The notes under the pieces were generated by a model. That model searched no databases. It saw only the letters and a program-made list of their open reading frames with translations, and had not been told where the DNA came from. DNA of 64,000 nucleotides from Methanobacteriota archaeon (lineage in GTDB: Archaea; Halobacteriota; Methanomicrobia; Methanomicrobiales; Methanoculleaceae), in contig JAENYE010000001.1 in assembly GCA_016841955.1 (NCBI GenBank), forward strand, positions 124,001-188,000, given 5' to 3'. Shown piece by piece: positions 9,041 through 17,875 of this stretch. The translations under genes and the position numbers were made by a program. The number at the start of each line of letters is the position of its first letter. The stretch's first letter is position 1.

Positions 9041-9670
9041 GTGATCTGCGGGGTGGACGAAGCGGGGAAGGGCTCGGTCCTCGGTCCGATGGTAGTCGCC
9101 GCCGTCGGGTGCCGGGCGACCGAGGACCTTGCGCCCCTCCCCATCCGGGACTCTAAGGTCCTCCGGCCGAAACAGCGCGAGGCGCTCTACGAGATCCTCT
9201 TCCGCGACTTCTCGATAGCGATCGTCACCATCGATGCCGCCGGGATCGACGAAGCCCGGAGCAGGGTGAACATGAACGGGTGCGTGGCCGAGCTCCACGC
9301 CGAGGCGCTCACGGGGCTACGGCCGGAGTATGCCTACGTGGACGCCTGCGACGTGAACGCGGAGCGCTACGGCCGGACGGTCGCCGCCCACCTCGACTTC
9401 CCCTGCGAGATCGTCGCCGAGCACCGGGCGGACGCCCGGCACAAGATCGTCGGCGCGGCGAGCGTCGTCGCGAAAGTCACCCGGGACCGGGCGATCCGGG
9501 AGCTCGAGCAGCAGTACGGGAAGATCGGGAGCGGCTACCCCTCCGACCCGACAACCATCGAGTTCCTCCGGGGCTACATCCGGGACTATGGGAACCCGCC
9601 GCCCTGCGCCCGCCGGACCTGGAAGACGGTGACGAACCTCTACCAGACGACGATGCGGGATTTCTCATAA
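9041..9670 (+). CDS. rnhB: Ribonuclease HII
   Basis: This enzyme removes ribonucleotides and RNA primers from DNA-RNA hybrids. Conserved G-V-D-E-A-G-K-G-S-V-L-G-P gives the D-E catalytic pair near the N-terminus, and the Y-V-D-A-C-D segment supplies a further metal-binding Asp. GTG 9041 (209 residues) is chosen because family members start only a few residues before G-V-D-E-A-G; a TTG at 9011 would add ten residues. The divergent trkA gene lies upstream and an M50 protease gene follows 40 bases downstream. Confidence 0.92.
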   Translation: MICGVDEAGKGSVLGPMVVAAVGCRATEDLAPLPIRDSKVLRPKQREALYEILFRDFSIAIVTIDAAGIDEARSRVNMNGCVAELHAEALTGLRPEYAYVDACDVNAERYGRTVAAHLDFPCEIVAEHRADARHKIVGAASVVAKVTRDRAIRELEQQYGKIGSGYPSDPTTIEFLRGYIRDYGNPPPCARRTWKTVTNLYQTTMRDFS

Positions 9671-9710
9671 CCCGGAAGATTTTATGCCTCCCGCGCGCCA
9701 ACCGTGAGTG

Positions 9711-11042
9711 ATGAGCTGGCTCCAGATACTCCTCCTTCTCGTCGCGGCATACGCGTTGATAGCCTTTTACATCCGTGACAGGGGGCTGTTTCGCGATCAC
9801 GTCATGTTCTTCGGCCCCATCCTCGCGATCAAGACCGAACGGGTCGGCTTCTTCGACTGGTTCCGGAGGTTTAAGACGCTGCTCCGGGCCTACGCGACGC
9901 TCGGAGTCGTCATGGTCGTGGTGGTCTCGGCCTTCATGACGCTCGCCCTGGTCCTCGCGGTTCCCCAGTATCTGGTGCATACCCCGGAGCCGACCGGGAT
10001 CTACGACCCCCGGAATATCCTCGCGATACCCGGGGTCAACCAGGCGATACCGATCACCGCGGCCGTCATCATCGGCCTTCTGCTCACGATCGTCATCCAC
10101 GAGTTCGGCCACGCGATCCTCGCCCGGGTCGAGGATATGCGGGTGCGGAGCATGGGCCTTCTCATCGCCGTCGTCCCGATAGGGGCGTTCGTCGAGCCCG
10201 ACGAGGAAGACGTGGCAGCGGCGAAGGGCATGTCGAAGATACGGATGTTCGGCGCCGGGATCACGAACAACATCGTCATGGGGCTGCTCTGCTTTGCGGC
10301 GATGTTCCTTCTCGTGGGGATGGCGACGCCCCTTGCGGTCCCGCTCGTCCAGGGGGTCTACCAGGACTACCCTGCGGCCGACGCGGGGCTCCCCGGCTAC
10401 TCGGTGATCACGGGCATCAACGGCGTCCCGGTGGCGAGCCAGGAGGAGGTCTCGGCGATCATGGAGGGAACACGGCCGGGGGAGACGGTCACGGTGACGG
10501 CCGCAAAAGACGGGGTCGAGACCACGTACACCCTCACCCTGACCGAGTGGCCGGAGGTGCTCGACGGCGGCCGGGACTCCGGGTTCATGGGGGTCTACTA
10601 CTACAATGCGCCCGCGGTGAAGGAGCACATCGGGAACATCGCGAACCTCGGGCCCCTCGCGCCGCTCTACCTGACGATAGCCCCGATCGACGCCTTCATC
10701 CAGGGCAACACCCAGCAGCTCGCGATCCTGCTCACCGACACCCCCGAGCAGATGGCCTGGGAGGAGCCGTTCCCCTTCTTCTGGGGCACGGTCCACCTCT
10801 TCTTCTGGACCGGGTGGTTCAACCTGCTGGTCGGTATGTTCAACGCCATCCCGATCGTCCCGCTCGACGGCGGCTATATGATGAAGGAAGGGGTGGAACG
10901 ATTCTTCGAGCGGCGGGGCTGGTCCCGGTACGCGCAGCGGGTCGTCGCCTCGATCAGCGGGTTCGTCACGGTGATGCTGATCCTCCTCATCACGATGCCG
11001 ATGATCGTCGCGGCGATACGGTTCGTGCTGACGATGGGATAA
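9711..11042 (+). CDS. Site-2-type intramembrane zinc metalloprotease (M50) with PDZ domain
   Basis: This is a 443-residue polytopic membrane protein. The zinc-binding H-E-F-G-H is at about residues 129-133 in a hydrophobic helix, a PDZ domain spans roughly 222-265 (V-I-T-G-I-N-G-V-P-V), and the second metal motif N-A-I-P-I-V-P-L-D-G-G is near 376. These are the hallmarks of RseP/SpoIVFB-like proteases that cut membrane-anchored proteins, often transcription regulators. ATG 9711 is chosen because GTGAGTG directly precedes it; a GTG at 9708 is possible. The substrate is unknown. The 245 bases after it (11043-11286) hold no recognisable gene. Confidence 0.92.
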   Translation: MSWLQILLLLVAAYALIAFYIRDRGLFRDHVMFFGPILAIKTERVGFFDWFRRFKTLLRAYATLGVVMVVVVSAFMTLALVLAVPQYLVHTPEPTGIYDPRNILAIPGVNQAIPITAAVIIGLLLTIVIHEFGHAILARVEDMRVRSMGLLIAVVPIGAFVEPDEEDVAAAKGMSKIRMFGAGITNNIVMGLLCFAAMFLLVGMATPLAVPLVQGVYQDYPAADAGLPGYSVITGINGVPVASQEEVSAIMEGTRPGETVTVTAAKDGVETTYTLTLTEWPEVLDGGRDSGFMGVYYYNAPAVKEHIGNIANLGPLAPLYLTIAPIDAFIQGNTQQLAILLTDTPEQMAWEEPFPFFWGTVHLFFWTGWFNLLVGMFNAIPIVPLDGGYMMKEGVERFFERRGWSRYAQRVVASISGFVTVMLILLITMPMIVAAIRFVLTMG

Positions 11043-11286
11043 CTACCCTCTATTTTCCCGTCAGGGCGGCGACATTATCGCAACTGGCCATGGACCATTG
11101 ACAGGACAATTCAGGTCAGGTAAAAAAAGGGTGAGATCCGGCCGATAGCAGCCGGGAGGACGACTGCCCGGGTGTGACCGGCCGAATGTGCGACGGATCA
11201 TCAGAACCGGAGCTCGAGGAGGCCTGAAGATCTTTGAATGCAGGAACGTGAGCACCGTCAGGCAGGAGTGCAGGAGGTTCGAGGCC

Positions 11287-12390
11287 TTATAGCCCCTCTC
11301 CCTCTCCCCCTCCCTCTCCCCTCCCGATCAGATCCCGCGACTTCTTCTGCATCTCCACATCGATATCGGTCTCGATGCTCTTTACCGCCTCCACCGCAGT
11401 CTGGACCACTTCCCGGCCCGGGATCTCCCCGAGGATATCCTCAGAGGGCAGTTCGGCGCCTTCGGGAACCTCCGGGGCCTCGGCCGTGGCGCCGAGGTAC
11501 TCGGCAGCCTGCTTGACGACGCTCGAGAGCTCGAACGGGAATATGATCTTCGTCGCCTGGCCCTCGGCCATTTGCTTCAGGGCGTCGAGCGAGAGCACCG
11601 TGATCGCCCGCCGGTCCAGCGGCCGGGCGCCGACCGCGAGGATGCGCAGCCCCTGCGCCTCGCCCTGCGCCTGCAGGATCCTTGATAGCCGTTCGCCCTC
11701 GGCCCGCAGGATCTTGCTCTGCCGCTCGCCCTCGGCCTCCAGGATGATGCTCTGCCGGCTCCCCTCGGCCCGCAGGATCGCCGCACGCTTCTCGCCGTCG
11801 GCACGGAGGATCGCCGCACGCCGCTCCCGCTCGGCCGCGGTCTGCTCGGTCATCGCCTGCTTGACCGCACCTACCGGATCGACCTCCTTCATCTCCACTC
11901 GCTCGACCTTCACGCCCCAGGCGTCGGTCTCCCGGTCCAGGATGTCCCGGAGGCGGGCATTGATGACGTCCCGGTTGTAGAGAACCTCGTCGAGTTCCAT
12001 GTCGCCGATGATCCCGCGCAGGCTCGTCTGCGCCAGCGCCACCGTCGCCGCCCGGTAGTTCATCACCTCAAAGTAGGCCTTCTCGGGGTCGATCACCCGG
12101 ACGTAGACGATCGCGTCCACGTTCGTCGGGGAGTTGTCCTTCGTGATCACCTCCTGCCGCGGGACGTCCATCACCTCCGTCCTGAGGTCGAGTTTCCTGA
12201 CCACCGTGATCAGCGGGACCACCCACCGGAACCCGGGGTTCATCCTCCCGACGTACCGCCCCAGGCGGATCTGGAGCCCCTGCTCGTACGGCTGCACAAT
12301 CACCACGCCACGGGCGAAGATGATGATGATGACGATGATGAGAAAAACCGTGATCAACCCGGTCCACGGGATCTGTCCTGTTAAAAGCAT
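11287..12390 (-). CDS. SPFH/Band 7 (stomatin-like) membrane protein
   Basis: This is a 367-residue stomatin/prohibitin-class protein. A transmembrane helix at about residues 9-30 is followed by the SPFH domain (Q-P-Y-E-Q-G-L, then P-R-Q-E-V-I-T-K-D-N). A long coiled-coil with repeated A-I-L-R-A-E/D-G-E units occupies about residues 190-255. Such proteins form large rings or microdomains in the membrane. ATG 12390 follows a GAGGTTGT ribosome-binding site; an in-frame start nine bases upstream is less likely. It directly follows a NfeD gene, a classic SPFH-NfeD pair. The C-terminus ends in a low-complexity G/E tail. Confidence 0.93.
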   Translation of the reverse strand: MLLTGQIPWTGLITVFLIIVIIIIFARGVVIVQPYEQGLQIRLGRYVGRMNPGFRWVVPLITVVRKLDLRTEVMDVPRQEVITKDNSPTNVDAIVYVRVIDPEKAYFEVMNYRAATVALAQTSLRGIIGDMELDEVLYNRDVINARLRDILDRETDAWGVKVERVEMKEVDPVGAVKQAMTEQTAAERERRAAILRADGEKRAAILRAEGSRQSIILEAEGERQSKILRAEGERLSRILQAQGEAQGLRILAVGARPLDRRAITVLSLDALKQMAEGQATKIIFPFELSSVVKQAAEYLGATAEAPEVPEGAELPSEDILGEIPGREVVQTAVEAVKSIETDIDVEMQKKSRDLIGRGEGGGEGEGL

Positions 12391-12391
12391 T

Positions 12392-12850
12392 TTACACAAC
12401 CTCCTTCACGACGACGTGCACCCCTTCGGAGCGTACGACGATAACCCTTCTCCCGGTCGGTATGCCCCCGGACTCGGAACGCGCGCTCCACTCCATGCTC
12501 CCGAGCCGCACCTTCCCCGCGAGCGTCTCGGCATCGACCGGCGCGACCACCGTTCCCTCGAGGCCGACGACCGAGTCACGGGAGAGGGTCGTCGGCGGTT
12601 CCCGACCGGGCGTGAGACGACTGTAGAGCCAGACGGTGACCGAGGCCGCACCGATTGCCGCAAGAACCCCGACGATGAGGCCGGTGGGGGAAGTGAGGAT
12701 ATCGACGCCGAGGAGGAGAAGGATCCCGAGGATGATCAGGACTGTCGCAGGGACGGCGATGAAGAACCCGGGCTGGTAGACCTCGACCAGGAGCAGCACC
12801 GCCCCGAGCACGATCATCACCCAGCCGAGAGCGATCCCCTCTGCAAGCAT
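12392..12850 (-). CDS. NfeD-family membrane protein (short form)
   Basis: This is a 152-residue short NfeD: three hydrophobic helices in the first 80 residues, then a soluble beta-rich OB-fold domain (G-L-E-G-T-V-V-A-P through G-R-R-V-I-V-V). The N-terminal ClpP-like protease domain of long NfeD proteins is absent. NfeD proteins pair with SPFH proteins as here, and the two coding regions are almost contiguous (the SPFH ATG begins just past the NfeD stop). The pair probably acts in membrane quality control or microdomain organisation; the precise job in archaea is unknown. Confidence 0.9.
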   Translation of the reverse strand: MLAEGIALGWVMIVLGAVLLLVEVYQPGFFIAVPATVLIILGILLLLGVDILTSPTGLIVGVLAAIGAASVTVWLYSRLTPGREPPTTLSRDSVVGLEGTVVAPVDAETLAGKVRLGSMEWSARSESGGIPTGRRVIVVRSEGVHVVVKEVV

Positions 12851-12896
12851 GGGGGTGAATCGGCTTTCCGCTATAAAAGCCTGCTGAAGGACGGTT

Positions 12897-13508
12897 TCAG
12901 CTGAGATCCATCACCGGCGTGGTCCGGGGCGGCACGGTCCGTTCGACCGTGAGCGGGACGCCGCCGGGCGGGGTGATGCTGATCCGGAACCATTCCCCGG
13001 GCACAAGCGGCCGGGAGGGGTAGACGAGCAGGTCGAACTGTTCCCCGGGTTCAAGGAGGATATCGTCGTCCGCCTGCCGGAAAGGAACGATGTGCCCCGT
13101 CCGGACGATCGTCCAGTTCCCGGGCCGCACCGGCGCCTCCGCGGTCCTCGCGAGGCGTTCGGTCCCGTCCCGGGTGGCGATCTCGACCGTGGTCCGGCTC
13201 ATATCGACGCTCCCCATATCGCCGATGAAGAGGCTGACGGTGCAGGAGATCGACCCCATCCTTGATTGGTCGGGATGATCGCACCAGAGGTCGGCGCCGT
13301 CGACGCTCCCACTCGCGAGCGCGTAGCCGTAGACGTTGCCGGAGACCATCAGGCATCCCCCGGTCTCCTCGAGGGCCGAGTAGACGAGGCCTGCCGGAGG
13401 CCCCGGAGGAGGGGCCAGGGCGTGAAGCAGAAGTGCGGCGAGCAGGACCGTCACGACGCCGAGGATCGCCCCCTCGAGCACCGTGAGGCCGCCGTCCGCC
13501 GAATCCAT
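12897..13508 (-). CDS. Archaellin/type IV pilin-like secreted protein
   Basis: The 203-residue product begins M-D-S-A-D-G-G followed by L-T-V-L-E-G-A-I-L-G and a hydrophobic stretch. This is a class III prepilin/archaellin signal: cleavage after G-G would leave Glu at +5, the hallmark of FlaK/PibD substrates. The remainder is beta-rich, and its order (V-S-G-N-V-Y-G-Y, then a V-D-M-S strand) resembles archaellin outer domains. No other archaellum gene is nearby, so it may be a minor or orphan filament subunit or an adhesin. It lies 46 bases upstream of the NfeD gene on the same strand. Confidence 0.7.
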   Translation of the reverse strand: MDSADGGLTVLEGAILGVVTVLLAALLLHALAPPPGPPAGLVYSALEETGGCLMVSGNVYGYALASGSVDGADLWCDHPDQSRMGSISCTVSLFIGDMGSVDMSRTTVEIATRDGTERLARTAEAPVRPGNWTIVRTGHIVPFRQADDDILLEPGEQFDLLVYPSRPLVPGEWFRISITPPGGVPLTVERTVPPRTTPVMDLS

Positions 13509-13544
13509 ACAGGATCCTCGCCCGCAGGAGATATATACCCTGTC

Positions 13545-14528
13545 TTATGCCCCGCCCGGGACCGGGTTGTACCGGGCAAAGACCGCCGGAGCGCCGAACG
13601 AGACCCAGGCGCCGGCAACGGCGGCCCGGAGGTACTGGAGGATGTAAGCAGCCGGAACAGGGTCCGACGGGACGAGGAGCCCGAGCCCGAACCAGATCGC
13701 CCCGGTCACGGCGATCCCGAAGATATAGCGGAGCAGGCGGACGGACCCCTTCCCGGCGACGCACATGCTTCCACGGTGACGCTCTGCCGCCGCACCGGCC
13801 GCGAACCCGAATAAGAGCCCGGATGCCGTGACGGCGTCCCGGAGGAAGAGCGGGTGGATAGGCTCCCCGGACCGCTCGAGCGCCCCCGCCGCCCAGGACG
13901 CGGGGACCTGCCAGTCCCCGAGGGCCGCGAGGGCGGCAAACGAGGTCAGCGCCAGGACGAGAGAGCCCGCGAACGCGACGAGGACCTGCCGGGAGAGCGG
14001 GAGGGCGGCGACCCGGCGGCCCACCGGCTCCTCAAGAGCGAGGAACCCGAGGAGAACGACGGCGCCGACCGCCCAGCCCGCGATGACGTCGGTCGGGAAG
14101 TGGACCCCGAGGACGACCCTTGACGCGCCGATGAGGAAGGCCATCACGGCTGCGAAGGCCCAGAACCACCTGCGCCGGGCGTCGACGGCGAGCAGCCCCC
14201 AGAACGCCACCGCTCCCTGGGCATGCGCCGACGGCAGCCCGAACGACGGGTAACTCCCGAGTGCCCTGACCTCGGGGCTCACCCAGTAGGGACGGGGGAG
14301 GTGGAACGCGACCTTGAGGGCCCCGTTGAGCCCGCCCGATATCCCCATGAGGAGCCCGAGACGGAGCCCGAGGCGCGGATCCCAGCACCAGTAGAGGATC
14401 GGGATGACGAGCAGGTAGAACTCCGGCTCCCCGAGGAACGAAAAGAACTGCATCGGGACCGCGAGCCACGCTGCCCGGGTCTGGAGTGCCTGGATGAAGC
14501 CGATCTGGATATCGGTCATACCCGCCAC
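13545..14528 (-). CDS. PAP2-superfamily membrane phosphatase
   Basis: This is a 327-residue polytopic protein of the phosphatidic acid phosphatase type 2 family. The three catalytic motifs are K72-x6-R-P80, P-S-A-H (99-102, a variant of PSGH) and S-R-x5-H143 followed by F-P-T-D-V-I-A-G. The family dephosphorylates lipid phosphates or isoprenyl diphosphates at the membrane surface. The C-terminal half adds four or so helices beyond the core. The start overlaps the upstream small membrane gene by 13 bases; an ATG three codons downstream is an alternative. The G-to-A change in P-S-G-H is tolerated in some relatives but should be noted. Confidence 0.88.
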   Translation of the reverse strand: MAGMTDIQIGFIQALQTRAAWLAVPMQFFSFLGEPEFYLLVIPILYWCWDPRLGLRLGLLMGISGGLNGALKVAFHLPRPYWVSPEVRALGSYPSFGLPSAHAQGAVAFWGLLAVDARRRWFWAFAAVMAFLIGASRVVLGVHFPTDVIAGWAVGAVVLLGFLALEEPVGRRVAALPLSRQVLVAFAGSLVLALTSFAALAALGDWQVPASWAAGALERSGEPIHPLFLRDAVTASGLLFGFAAGAAAERHRGSMCVAGKGSVRLLRYIFGIAVTGAIWFGLGLLVPSDPVPAAYILQYLRAAVAGAWVSFGAPAVFARYNPVPGGA

Positions 14529-14755
14529 CCGGTGTCAACGTTCGCGAGCAGCCGGGGCATCGCCTCCGCGATCCCGCTGATTATGAACCGGACGGCGATC
14601 GCAAGGACGATGATCGTCATCAGTTTCGGAACGACCCCGAGCCCCCCCTCCCCGATAAGGATCAGGATCCGCGGGCTATAGAGCATCCCGATATAGGAGA
14701 GGCTGAGGGACGCGGCGATGCCGACGAACCCGGCGACCTCCGCCATCAGGTCCAT
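14516..14755 (-). CDS. Small membrane protein resembling the C-terminus of MarC
   Basis: The 79-residue product has two hydrophobic helices. The I-G-E-G-G-L-G-V-V-P-K-L-M-T-I segment followed by A-I-A-V-R-F-I-I-S-G-I resembles the last helices of MarC-family inner-membrane proteins, which are normally about 200 residues with six helices. It starts with its own ATG at 14755 and overlaps the PAP2 gene by 13 bases. It could be a truncated MarC remnant or a genuine miniature protein co-translated with the phosphatase. I do not see the missing N-terminal part upstream, where the 58 bases before the next gene end are non-coding. Confidence 0.5.
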   Translation of the reverse strand: MDLMAEVAGFVGIAASLSLSYIGMLYSPRILILIGEGGLGVVPKLMTIIVLAIAVRFIISGIAEAMPRLLANVDTGWRV

Positions 14756-14813
14756 CCCGGATCACCGCACACCGGTACCATGAGGCCCCATGGGACCGGG
14801 ACGCATACGTACT

Positions 14814-15992
14814 TTATGGTTTTCCTGCCGTGCCCGCTCCGGGCACGTGGACCGCGGGGAACGCGTCGAGGAGTTCCCGCGTCAGTTCAGCCCCAATCGA
14901 CGGCTGGACAGACTCGAGCCAGAGGAAGAACCCGGCCATGTGTGGCGTGCGCCGGCTCTCGAACTTGAACCCGCCTGCCTTGCTCGGCACCATCTTGAGA
15001 TACTCCTTCTTGTTGCGTGTCCGCAGGTAGATGATCGGCCGGTACTCCGGGATGTTCACCGCCAGGATGACCTTCGAGAACTGCTTCTGGATCGTATCCG
15101 GGTCGTAGGTCTTCCCCTTGATGCGGATGGGATACCGGGCATCAAGCATCCGGAGGGCGGAGGGATAGAGCCCGCCGAAGAGGACTTTCTTCACGATCGG
15201 CGGGATCTCGTCCGGGGTGCCGAGTTCCCCGATGCCTTTCCTGGAGGTGACGGCGGCGATGATGCTCTGCATCCGCTCGTCGTGCAGTTTCTTGTAGTCG
15301 AACGGCCGCCGCGGGGGAATATCGGATATCGAGACCAGTTTCTTGTGCCGGATCTGGCGGGCCGGGCTCCGCTTCAGGTCCCGGGGGCGGATCAGGGCCT
15401 TTAAGTCTTCACAGGTGGGGGTGGTGAGGAGGGCGTTGTCGGGTTCCTTGAGGAGACGGCGAACGACGGCCGTCCGGGATATGTCGACCGAGGAGATGAG
15501 GAGGAACGGCACGGTCGGCTGCCCGTAGAGATAGCCGAAGAGCTGTTTTTTGTAGCGAATCTCCGCCTCGAACTCTTTTAAGTCGGCAGGAGAGGTGATG
15601 ATCTCGCCGAACGTCAGTGCCCCGGTGTGGTCGACGAGCATCATGTCGACTTCCGCGAGGTCCTGGCCGTTTCCCCGGACCTTGATATCCCCGATGTTCG
15701 AGTAGAAGAGCCCGTTCTGACCGAGTTGCGCACGCCGGACCTTCGCCGGCCCGTCGGCTCCCCGGGCCACGACGGAGAGGATGAGGTCGGTCTGGAGCGA
15801 GAGGTCGAGGATCATCTCGTAGACGATCGCCTCAAACCACCGCCCTTCGGCGGTTCGCATCTCGGGAATATCCTCCGAGAAGAGTTTTTTTCGATCCGCA
15901 GGGCGCAGGTGGCGCAGCGCTCTCATGATGACCGCCCGCGTCGGCTGGAGCGAGCTGAAGTTTTTGTCGAGCCACGTAATCATCTGTAACAT
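14814..15992 (-). CDS. Uncharacterised protein with a possible degenerate PD-(D/E)XK-like segment
   Basis: The function is not recognised. The protein has about 390 residues, is soluble, lacks a signal peptide, and ends in a short Ala/Gly/Pro tail. Around residues 115-135, E-V-D-M-M-L-V-D is followed by a turn and F-G-E-I-I-T, an arrangement similar to the D...E-x-K core of restriction-like nucleases but without the lysine. The remainder is rich in basic residues (K-R, R-H-K-K, R-K). The start is uncertain: ATG 15992, ATG 15983 and GTG 16001 are all in frame and none has a strong ribosome-binding site. The following 16002-16312 stretch shows no gene, RNA or repeat that I can support. Confidence 0.6.
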   Translation of the reverse strand: MLQMITWLDKNFSSLQPTRAVIMRALRHLRPADRKKLFSEDIPEMRTAEGRWFEAIVYEMILDLSLQTDLILSVVARGADGPAKVRRAQLGQNGLFYSNIGDIKVRGNGQDLAEVDMMLVDHTGALTFGEIITSPADLKEFEAEIRYKKQLFGYLYGQPTVPFLLISSVDISRTAVVRRLLKEPDNALLTTPTCEDLKALIRPRDLKRSPARQIRHKKLVSISDIPPRRPFDYKKLHDERMQSIIAAVTSRKGIGELGTPDEIPPIVKKVLFGGLYPSALRMLDARYPIRIKGKTYDPDTIQKQFSKVILAVNIPEYRPIIYLRTRNKKEYLKMVPSKAGGFKFESRRTPHMAGFFLWLESVQPSIGAELTRELLDAFPAVHVPGAGTAGKP

Positions 15993-16312
15993 TCGTTCCA
16001 CACAACTTGGGTATTGCTATCGTATTGGGGACCGGATGGGGGTCGGAGCACTCCCTGACAGGGAAGTCTATCATCCTATAAGTGCTCATAGAGTTTCCGG
16101 TCTCCTGCACTATGAAATTACGCATGGTCTCATCGCCGCGGCCACCCTCGCGACGGACCCGGAGAGGGGTACCGGGAGTCGTGCCCGGGCCCGACGCGGC
16201 AGCCCTGTCGGGCGGAGAAACGGCAGCGTTCCGGGAGAACGCCGACGTGAGCCACGCGGTGATCCCGCAGGGCAGGAAAATAGTGGGGTGCCGGTGCCGT
16301 GCACCGCCCCGA

Positions 16313-16588
16313 TCAGATCGTCTTGATCGCCTCTTCGAGCGGCATTGCCGGTGCGACGTGGGCAACCCCGTACGAGCTGAACGGCGCGGTGATCTTCAGG
16401 ATGGAGCGCTCGTCCGGCGCTTCAAAGATGGCAACCGACATGTGCCTCCCGATGAGGAGGTAGCGGTGATGGATCTTCACATCGGAGGGGAACTGGAAGT
16501 GTTTCCAGAGTTCCAGGACATGATAGGCATGCTCCGGTTCGAACTTGTACCACAGGACAAACAGCATCGTCTTCACCGGCTCCCCCAT
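16313..16588 (-). CDS. DUF3303 family protein
   Basis: This 91-residue protein matches the DUF3303 pattern: M-L-F-V-L-W-Y-K-F near the N-terminus, a central H-H-R-Y-L-L-I-G-R-H strand and an acidic/hydrophobic C-terminus. The family is a small ferredoxin-like alpha/beta fold, common in archaea and bacteria, with no assigned biochemical role; relatives resemble dimeric alpha/beta-barrel proteins. It stands alone on the minus strand, 74 bases downstream of the long ABC transporter cluster, and could in principle be its last gene, although the gap makes this doubtful. Confidence 0.78.
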   Translation of the reverse strand: MGEPVKTMLFVLWYKFEPEHAYHVLELWKHFQFPSDVKIHHRYLLIGRHMSVAIFEAPDERSILKITAPFSSYGVAHVAPAMPLEEAIKTI

Positions 16589-16662
16589 AGCACCTCAGGT
16601 ATAAAAAGCCTGCACCGGGGGTGCGACCTCCTCACCCCCGGACCGCCCCCGGTAAAAGCCCG

Positions 16663-17856
16663 TCATTCGTAACGGAGCGCCTCGATGGGGTTTAATTGCG
16701 CCGCCTTCCACGCAGGGTAGAACCCGGCGACGATGCTGGTCGCTGTCCCGAACGCCATCGCAAAGGCGACGTAGCCGATCACCACGGAAACGGGGATCCC
16801 GGCCCCTCCCGACATGGCGAAGTCGGTGAAGAACTCCGCTACCGAGGCGCTGACGTAGTAGCCGACCGCTATGCTGACGATCCCGCCGACGAGGCTGCCT
16901 GCGATCCCGAGAATCAGGCTCTCGTAGAGGAACATAACGAGTACCTCCCTCCTTCGCGCCCCGATGCTCCGCATCAGCCCGATCTCCCCCGTCCGCTCCG
17001 TGACCGATATGATCATGACATTCAGGATGCTCACGCTGGCGACGAGAAGCGATACGGCACCTATGCCGAGGAGGAAGATGTTGATGGCGTCGGAGGTCTC
17101 GTAGTAGATCTCCAGGATCTCGCGCGAGTCCAGGACGTCCACGACCTCTTTTCTGCGGTTGATCTGCTGGTCGATGGCGGCCTTCACACCCTCGATCTCC
17201 GAGAGATCGCTGACCTTCACGACGACCCGGCTGTAGTCCTGGTCCCCGTGCCGCTCCGTGTACCAGTCCTCAGTGACGATGAGGGCATAGTCGGGGTTGA
17301 TATCGATGCCCATTCCCCGTTCCGCCGCGATCCCCGTGACCCGGACGCTCTCGCCCCCTACCTCGATGCGGCTCCCGGGGTGCAGGTCGAGTTCGTCGGC
17401 AAGGAGCGAGCCCACCATCACCCCCGAAGACCTTCCCTGCGGGTAGATCCCGGCCTCATTCTCCAGCAGGAAGGGGATATCGTCTGCGGGCATGGCATAC
17501 ACCGTCACGTAGCCCCCCACGTCCCGAACCTGCAACCGCTCTGAGGCGAGGATCATGGGGATGGCGCGGTGCTGCCCGGCAGCCTTCTCTATCAGCCCCA
17601 GGTTTCTCTCAGAGATGCGTGCGGCAAGGGTGTTCCGGGGGTCGAACGGGTCGCCGCTTGATGCCGCGAGATGTGGGGTGACGAGCACGGTGTCGCTCAC
17701 GTCGGAGACCAGCCCCCCCATGAGCACCGAGAGGCTGTTCCCCACGATGCCGAGGGAGGCGATGGCTATCACGCCGATGATGATACCGACTGCTGCGAGG
17801 ACCGAGCGGACTTTGTGCCGCTTGAGGTTCCGCACCGCGATATCAAAGAAGATCAT
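16663..17856 (-). CDS. MacB/FtsX-type ABC transporter permease (second of pair)
   Basis: The 397-residue permease has the MacB layout: helix at about 18-40 preceded by R-N-L-K-R-H-K-x-R-S, a large extracytoplasmic MacB-PCD-like domain (about 45-260), and three helices with the FtsX core (V-S-I-L-N-V-M-I-I-S, E-I-G-L-M-R-S-I-G-A). Proteins like this use ATP hydrolysis to transmit force to substrates in the envelope instead of forming a classical channel. It lies 19 bases after a paralogous permease, so the two probably form a heterodimer with the ATPase encoded upstream. Confidence 0.9.
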   Translation of the reverse strand: MIFFDIAVRNLKRHKVRSVLAAVGIIIGVIAIASLGIVGNSLSVLMGGLVSDVSDTVLVTPHLAASSGDPFDPRNTLAARISERNLGLIEKAAGQHRAIPMILASERLQVRDVGGYVTVYAMPADDIPFLLENEAGIYPQGRSSGVMVGSLLADELDLHPGSRIEVGGESVRVTGIAAERGMGIDINPDYALIVTEDWYTERHGDQDYSRVVVKVSDLSEIEGVKAAIDQQINRRKEVVDVLDSREILEIYYETSDAINIFLLGIGAVSLLVASVSILNVMIISVTERTGEIGLMRSIGARRREVLVMFLYESLILGIAGSLVGGIVSIAVGYYVSASVAEFFTDFAMSGGAGIPVSVVIGYVAFAMAFGTATSIVAGFYPAWKAAQLNPIEALRYE

Positions 17857-17875
17857 GTCCCGTCACACCTCTCCT

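Noticed and set aside
9477-10796. A 439-codon minus-strand ORF
   Set aside because: It is antisense to the RNase HII and M50 protease genes and is rich in Asp, Arg and His without domain patterns.
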